From NCBI GenBank assembly GCA_903813345.2, contig CAIIXF020000007.1:19517564-19581563 (forward strand): a stretch of 64,000 bases of DNA. The letters are read 5' to 3'. The position numbers and the translations under genes are program-made. The notes beneath the pieces were generated by a model. It had not been told where the DNA came from. It made no database searches and worked only from the letters and a program-made list of their open reading frames with translations. Positions 57,092 to 64,000 of the stretch are shown here, one piece after another (position 1 is the stretch's first letter; every line of letters starts with the position of its first letter). This DNA comes from Owenia fusiformis (taxonomy: Eukaryota > Annelida > Polychaeta > Sabellida > Oweniidae).

Positions 57092-57366
57092 AAATCAAAG
57101 CACAATCGACTCTAAAAATGTATGTAAAATGTTTTAAAGAAATCTTAATTGACTTTTTGTTAATCAAATCAGAATCGACTCTAAAAATGTATGTAAAATG
57201 TTTTAAAGAAATCTTAATTTACTTTTTTGTTAATAAAATCACAATCGACTCTAAAAATGTATGTAAAATGTTTCAAAGAAATCTTAATTGACTTTTTTGT
57301 TAATCAAATCAATCAACTCTAAAAATGTATGTAAAATGTTTTAAAGAAATTTTCATTGACTTTTTT
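57092..57366. repeat. 70-bp tandem repeat, about four copies
   Basis: AATCGACTCTAAAAATGTAT recurs at 57104, 57173, 57243 and (variant) 57311, with period 68-70. Units are highly similar, including TAAAGAAATCTTAATTGACT. It is non-coding and sits about 450 bases upstream of the PKS start codon. Confidence 0.85.
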
Positions 57367-59470
57367 AATTAAGTAGATGTCATTTTAATTAAGCATTTTT
57401 TCGATTTGCCTGAAAAAGAAACTTGAGTTAAAATATTGAAAAATCAGATTAAGCTGTTATAAAATCACTTGATCGAGTTATTTTATAATATTGTCCATTT
57501 AAATTCAAGAAGTAAACGATAAACAATGGTTTTGCAAGTTGAATCAACAATTTAGCAGACAAAAAAATTAGTTTTCCAAACTTACAATGTATTTGCAAAC
57601 GTTGGATCCCTTTGCTTCAATTCTTCCGTAAGATGTTTTTATATCTGTTGTAAAATAAAATTGTTTCTTGTCGGCAGTGTTTTGGTTGTAATTAAAATCA
57701 AGCTGGATTCAGCATCTCTATTTATAGTGACAGCCAAAGCGAATCAGGAAGTTATTTTAACCTTTTGAGTAACCAACAACAGGATGTCTTGACCAATCAT
57801 CGTTAGATTTTATTGTCGGAATTTTTGGAACCAGAATGTTTACGAGTGAAAATGCTTTTGTAAAGAACAGTATTATAAATAAGGTGATTAATTGCTTGTC
57901 AAGAACTCTTGACCAACTTTATATGGTTATCAGTCTGCAAATACAGGTGATACGTCTTCCTCGAAAACACTTATGACGTCCCTTTTCCAGTTTTTCAGAT
58001 TTTGAGTTGTTGTGAAAACTGTTTTGAAATATTGGCTAAAACACTTTAACTACATTGTTTTGCAAAATCAATAATTTGTTAAATAGTAAAGGTTTACTAT
58101 TTCACTGGCGGATCCAGAAGTGTACAAGGTGGGTACATTTCAAGTCAGAAAGTAACATTTCCGTGCAAGGATCCACCGGCCATGCAGTGATTACTCATAC
58201 TGGTTAGGCCGAATAAATACAATACAGGATTCTAGAAAATGGTTTTGAAATATTTCTAAGATTTGAATCGATATCAAGGGTAATGACACTATTGCTATCT
58301 GTTATACCTTAACCCCAAGAAGGAAGGTCGTGAGCATTGATTAAAAGTTCTTGGAAGGCGACACCATCCCATTCCGATTTATCAGAGTCTTTATTTATCT
58401 AAAGCTAGTGAGCGTCTATTCCCAGGGATGGTACTGGCTGTGGATCCAATAATGACATCATCAGGGTACTGACTGATTGGAATATGAACCACTAAACCTA
58501 GACTGCATTTTTTTCTTTTTTATACCTCTTAATTAAAATGAGCTGCACTACTTCGAATGCATGCTGCTAGGAGTTGATTCAATTTAACTAGATCATTGAT
58601 AAAATGATCATTATTCGAGCAAGTATTTTAATTTGCCTCGGATCCCTTGATATTTGGTTCATTTTCTATTAATATTTCTGTTATACTAAATAATATTGCT
58701 TGGTTAATAAGACATTCTATGCTGCACATTCTGTGAAAACAAAATATATGTTGAAAAATAAAGAAATAAGAGAGATATTATGAGAACTAATATGTAAATA
58801 TGTTATTTAAAACATTTTTAAACAGATGTTTACAAGAGTAGGTTGAAGTGAAGGGGTATAGTTAATGATAATATTCAGAAAACATTACAATAAAACTAAA
58901 TTGAATAACTTTATACTGTCATTTGTACTTTCAATTTTTATGACTGTTTATAAAGTCATAGTAACAGTCACATTTCGAAAGATCTCCCTGTAATTTTTAT
59001 TATCAAACTTATATAATGACACTATTCGTGGCAAAGGTTCGATATTACTTTCCATCAAACTGCCGGACTTAAAGAGGGGGTGAATATCTGTTTTAATGAA
59101 TTTTATATCAAATAAATCTAATATCAAAATACAATGGCACATTATTAGAAATATTTTTTATTTTCTTTACCTAGGTAATCTAGGTAACTTGTTTACTTGC
59201 CATGTTTATGAGGGTTCTGCTTAAAATGCTCTAGAGAGTTCATTGACTTCCTGGTCGCTGTAAGTAGTGCATATTAAGAGTATTGTTTACATTCTGTGTA
59301 CTTTTAAGTCAGTTTAACGTGATTGATATCCCAAGGGACATGTGCCTCACGTTTCGCCGATTAAAAATATTGACAAAGACATCCGAATTCAATTGAATAC
59401 ATCCAAAAAATAGTATGGATCTCTGCTAACTTCTGGTGTTTATTCACAACGGTGATCGATTTACAACATA

Positions 59471-60493
59471 CGAGGGTATATCATAAAGTTCTCATAATAT
59501 CTCTCTAATTTTTTTTATTTTTCAATATATTCTGATGAATTTTTCACAGAATGTGTAGTATACAATGCTGCAGTAATCTATCAAAACATATTTGGTATAA
59601 CAGAAATATTATTTAAGAAATGGTTGCCATAGTAACCGGAAATCAAGGCACCCGGGGCAAATAGAAAATCGTGCAAGAATAGCCCCAACTAACCATGTTA
59701 AAATGCATAATAAGTTATCAAATAAGCTATGAAACACATCAAATTGTTAAACACCATGCATTCTTGACTGTTTTGAACTATTATAATGGTCATATGAATT
59801 TCGTGATCTCATAATGGATGATTGTAATGCTTCATTAGAAGTGATGTTGGACACTACAACTGTTTTGTCAAATATTCCAAGGAAAGTCGATTTTCCACTT
59901 TAGTTCATCTTAAATAAATAATAGACCACACATAGGGTGTAATTTTGTTGATATCTTTGCAACATATTTGTTTTAGATCATCTTTAGTATGAGCAAAGAT
60001 TTTTCGAACTAAACTAAACTTTTTATCAGTATGAATATTATTTTTCTGATGATCCCTGCATCTATGCATTATCTAACTCAGTCATTTCTGATAATTAAGC
60101 TTTGATTCTCAGAGTCTGGTATCACATCTAATGAAGCATGTAAGCATCCTCTATGACATCACACAATTCACATGGTCAATTTATTTTATAGTAAAAGCAT
60201 TAAACAACATATTCAAGATAACATTTTAATGTGTTTGATAATTTATGAGAGTTTATTATGTATGTATACAAGGTTAACAAAGGTCATTATATCTCAATTT
60301 TTTTTTGCCCCGGGTGCCTTGATTTCCTGTTACTATGGCAACCCTTACTTATCTAATATTTCTGTTATACCAAATATTTCTTGATAGATTAATACAGTAT
60401 TCTATACTGCAGATTCTATGAAAATTTCATGAGAATATGTTGAAAAATAAAAAAATTAGAGAGATATTATGAGAACTTTATGATATACCCTCG
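59471..60493. mobile_element. Mariner-type MITE with about 200-bp TIRs
   Basis: The left end CGAGGGTATATCATAAAGTT and the inverted right end match over about 200 bases, including TGCCATAGTAAC and GGCACCCGGGGCAAA. TA flanks both ends (59469-59470 and 60494-60495). The 1023-bp interior has no transposase. The first six bases (CGAGGG) equal those of the intact mariner at 1754. Confidence 0.75.
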
Positions 60494-61285
60494 TATATAC
60501 ATGTAAAGAATAAAATTGTCACCCCATTTACTTGAAAACAAAGCCGGGTGATATTGTGAAACTCTTGAATTCATTAGATATCATGAGAACATTGAAAATA
60601 ATCAGATGTATTGAATTATCAATAGGATAGTAAAACCATGTGTTATTTTTAAGTTTTCGAAACTTCAATTATCGTATATATGGCCCAGTAAATGTGCGTC
60701 TGGTAAGGGACTCAAGATTATTGTATTCTACTGACCAATTTGATATTAAAGTGACATCAGTAATAGTCAAAGAGATTCCATGTTTTGATAGGTAAACTTT
60801 TTTCGTAGATAGAATTATGTCATACCGACAGTTTACCATATTTTTAGTCGTTTAAGCTTATTGTTAAGTTCAAGGTGGAATCAGATCTAGCAAAAAGAAA
60901 CAGTAGTTTTTAGTGACAATGATTGTCTCAATTCTAATATATTGGGCTCCGATATCATTGTTATGTCTATTTTCTAAAAATAACCATTGTATGTATTTGA
61001 GGAAAACTAAAGATTTTTACAATATTGCATTCACTTAATTCTATTTCATGATTACCAGTTGAACAACTTTTGAACACCTGAATGAAAAAATGATTAGCTT
61101 ACACCTATCTAGGACACTTCCTAATTAATGATCTCAACCTCTCTATACTCACAAAATGCAGCTTAAAAGATCGTGGTGGGTTTTAACAAACAATATGTAA
61201 CCTTTTGTCGAAAATCTTTCTTTTAAAAGTGGGCACATTTTTTTTAATTGACCATAACAAGAAGAATTTTGAAAGTTAAGTAACA

Positions 61286-61996
61286 AAAGACCACGTGCAG
61301 TATGACAAGTGATTTTAGACGGTCATATCTTTCACCAATCACCATGAGTTCCATCTGGGCATAAATACAGTGGTTTTTATTAAAACAATATGTTTTCTTG
61401 CAAGTGAAGTACCCATGATGATAAAAATATTAACCGAACAATTTAAAAATTATGAATAGGGAGCCCATGTCAACATTTTTTTCAAAATATTGAACCTATT
61501 TACTCAAAAGATGATCTCCCTTTTCTGATTTTATTGCATGAAAAGATTATTAAAACAACTTCAAAAATATAATTGTATTGAAAGTCTAGTTTTGAAGATA
61601 TCAATTTTCGATGACCAAAATGATGCTGAAAACAATGGATAGCACGAGTATTCCCTATGGGAAAATAGCATGGGATATGTGTTTTTTAACTTTAACGCAT
61701 TTCAATACGCATCACCTTTTCAGAAATTGTTCATATAGTGTAGAAGAAACTTTTGATATGTATAAATTGAGAAAAGCAAGATCCTCTTTTTAGAAAATAA
61801 TTTAAAAAGTGCCAGGGTGGGGCCCTAATCCATACGTTTTTAGAGAGTTGGATTGATATTTTACTATCATGGGGACTTCACTTGAAAGAAAACATATTGT
61901 TTTAATAAAAACCATTGTTTTTATGGCCAGAAAGTACTCATGGTGAAAGATATGACCGTCTAAAATCACTTGCAATACTGCACATGGGCCTTTGGT
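61286..61996. mobile_element. TIR element, second copy
   Basis: Arms of about 95 bases (GACCACGTGCAGTATGACAA, GTGATTTTAGACGGTCATA, TTTCACCA) are inverted at about 61900-61996. Internal blocks match 52729-53258, although the outermost sequence differs, so the two are subfamilies. No coding capacity. Confidence 0.7.
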
Positions 61997-62359
61997 CCCA
62001 CATTGGCATCCATAAATTGCAGTTTCTGCACAAAAAGAAATTATTTCTGTTTTTTGGGTCACCGTGAACCTCCGGCTTCTGAAGTGATCCATTCTTTCAG
62101 TCGTCCTGAGAAGTTTAAAGTGACCCTGAAGTACACAGCAGAGGTCAAATTCATACACGCGGGTAGATTGAAAACACGTAAACATTTTGGGCAATTCACC
62201 ATAGTTATTGCAATCAGTGACATTTCGATGGAACCGCACCAGCGACTAACCAGCACAAGTACATTTGAATAGGTTGACACCGTTGTAAAAACGCAATATC
62301 AGCACAGATGGGTTTTTGGACATGACTTGTATAACGGTAGGGTTTATCGTGGTAACCTC

Positions 62360-64000
62360 CTATCACACCAAACTAGTTCTTACCCGTACTTGCCAGTTCT
62401 ACGAAAACGTCGTAAAACGGGCTCAATCTGGCCGTGGTCGGGAAATATGTCTAAAATGATTATGGCTACTTCTTTCATAAACAGTCTTCAATACGTCCAT
62501 CTCATTTGCAGTTCGTTCAGGTCGCACCACGTCGGTGTGCAACGTCGTATAACGAGTCCCTTAGTCTAGAAGGTCATCATGACCTGATTACAAAACGGTA
62601 AGGTCGCCATCGAATTTTGAATCGATTCAAAATTCTAAATCACATTCCCCAGTGGCGGATCCAGGAACCAACAAGGGCGGGGGGGCCAAATTTCCAGTCA
62701 GAGAAAAAAACTTCCAAAAAACTTCTTACCCCCCTATCACACCAAACTCGTTCTTACCCGTTCTTGCCAGTCCTACGAAAACGTCGTAAAACGGGCTCAA
62801 ACTGGCTGTGGTCGGGAAATATGTCTGAAATAATTAGCTTCTTCGTTCTTTAACAGTCTCCAATACGTCCATCTCGTTCGCAGTTCGTTCAGGTCGCACC
62901 ACGTCGGTGTACAACGCCGTAGAGCGCGTCCCTTAGTCTAGAAGGTCATCATGACCTGATAACAGAACGGTATGGTCGCAATCGAATTTTGAATCGATTC
63001 AAAATTCTAAAATCACATTCCCGTCTGAGAACGTTCATAAAGTTCAAAAATAGACCTTAGAAAGTTGCAGCTACGTTCATTCCGTTCGCACACAGTTTAG
63101 AACCAGTTTTGAAGAACGCAGTGGCAACTTGTTTGGTGTGATAGCTATATTTTTGCTAACTCGTTCATAAGCAGTGTTAAATACGTTCTTAATCAGTTTA
63201 AACCCGTTTGCAATGAGTTCTACCTCGTTCTCAACACGTCCTCAGACAGTTCCACTCGTTGTTAAAACGTCCCTAGTAGGATTGAAGTACGACGGTTCCG
63301 TTCGTAGTACGTCCAGCTCGTCGTTAGTACGTTGTCACTCGTTCTAATTGTAGAACGTGACGACCACGAAAACATTTTGAGCATTGTCTAAGTTCTAGAG
63401 GACCTACCCGTTCGAGTTCGTTCGTTGAAGTTTGTAAATAGACCCCAAACGGTTCTAAGTAAGTCCAGTCCGTTCGTACACAGTTGAAGCTCGTTTTCGA
63501 GAACGAAGTGAAAACTAGTTTGGTGTGATAGTAGGGCAATATGCCCCAATGACCAATAAACCGTGGTGTCGTTCCAAGTACTTTCGATGAAGTTTGTAAA
63601 TAGATCCCAAACGGTTCTTAGTTCGTCCAGTCCGTTCGTATACAGTTGAAGCCCGTTTTCGAGAACGTAGTGAGAACTAGTTTGGTGTGATAGTAGGGTT
63701 AGGGACCCAAAAAAATTTTGGGCCCCTAAAACCGAAAAGTGAGCACAAATTTTGAAATTTTTGAAGCCCATTTTCTTCAAAATTTGGCCTAAAATAAGGC
63801 CTTAGAAGGCCTTTTTTCGGGGCCCAACTTAGGGGGAGGGGGCGGGTCCCACGCCCCCCCCCCCCTCCGGATCTGAACCAGTTTTGAAGAACGCAGTGGC
63901 AACTTGTTTGGTGTGATAGCTATATTTTTGCTAACTCGTTCATAAGCAGTCTTAAAAACCTTCTTTATCTAAACCCGTTTGCAATTAGTTTTACCTCGTT
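62360..64000. repeat. CGTTC-periodic modules, several truncated copies
   Basis: Modules begin CTATCACACCAAACTAGTTC (62360; 62738 in a nested copy) and end TTTGGTGTGATAG (near 63142, 63531, 63695 and 63920). They match the arms of 9323-11434. The 62360 copy is cut off at about 62650 by a GTGGCGGATCCAGG end; purine and C-rich sequence at about 63700-63880 with CTCCGGATCTG seems to be the other side. The array runs off the window. Confidence 0.75.

Larger units (their letters stand above)
56651..64000. other. Intergenic region upstream of the PKS gene
   Basis: No exon with coding character was found. It contains the 70-bp tandem repeat (57092-57366), a fragment (58670-58810) of the long-TIR element at 59471-60493, a TIR element at 61286-61996, GGCGGATCC-type MITE fragments (58103-58190 and from 62651), and CGTTC-periodic modules (62360-64000). 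Any PKS promoter should lie near 56650-57700, but I see no convincing core motif. Confidence 0.6.

Noticed and set aside
61802-62280. Minus-strand open frame of 145 codons
   Set aside because: It overlaps the end of a TIR element and shows no conserved motif or splice context.
62327-63780. Open frames of 70-130 codons at the right end
   Set aside because: They are translations of the same repeat modules seen at 9323-11434.

Overview
This 64-kb window is AT-rich, intron-rich animal nuclear DNA. Two minus-strand genes can be reconstructed through spliced, phase-consistent exons. Almost everything else is introns and intergenic DNA packed with mariner-type elements, MITEs, fold-back elements and satellites. 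The many-exon polycystin-like gene, a type I polyketide synthase related to animal fatty acid synthase, and the repeat content suggest a marine invertebrate. A lophotrochozoan such as a mollusc is my guess, at low confidence; no species-level marker was recognised.

Region 1 (1-38554, minus strand) holds the N-terminal part of a very large modular surface or secreted protein. I trace 26 coding exons from a signal peptide at 38523 to an exon ending at 491; the gene continues beyond the left edge. Summed coding length is 5646 bases (1882 codons), and phases agree at every junction. Domain order is signal peptide, Cys-rich EGF-like segment, two discoidin (F5/8 type C) domains, a PAN/Apple-like segment, a C-type lectin domain, then a long run of PKD repeats. 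This resembles polycystin-1-like ectodomains; any REJ, GAIN/GPS, PLAT or membrane part would lie outside the window. An apparently intact mariner transposon (1754-3046) sits 40 bases upstream of the last exon seen.

The introns of that gene carry a 2.1-kb inverted-repeat element built from a degenerate 10-11 bp CGTTC repeat (9323-11434), a TIR element with a variable internal tandem array containing DR4-type AGGTCA pairs (18605-20098, short copy 37661-37969), a TTAA-flanked MITE (21006-21577), a 476-bp satellite with DR1-type motifs (27595-32570), and several fold-back elements.

Region 2 (38555-44481) is intergenic, with MITEs and hairpins only. Region 3 (44482-56650, minus strand) is a complete five-exon type I polyketide synthase of 2446 residues, KS-AT-DH-MT-ER-KR-ACP, with no thioesterase; one 6.76-kb exon carries nearly all the catalytic domains. 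Region 4 (56651-64000) is intergenic: a 70-bp tandem repeat, two TIR elements and further copies of the CGTTC-periodic repeat. The two genes show no evident functional link. Composition statements are by eye and no database search was possible.
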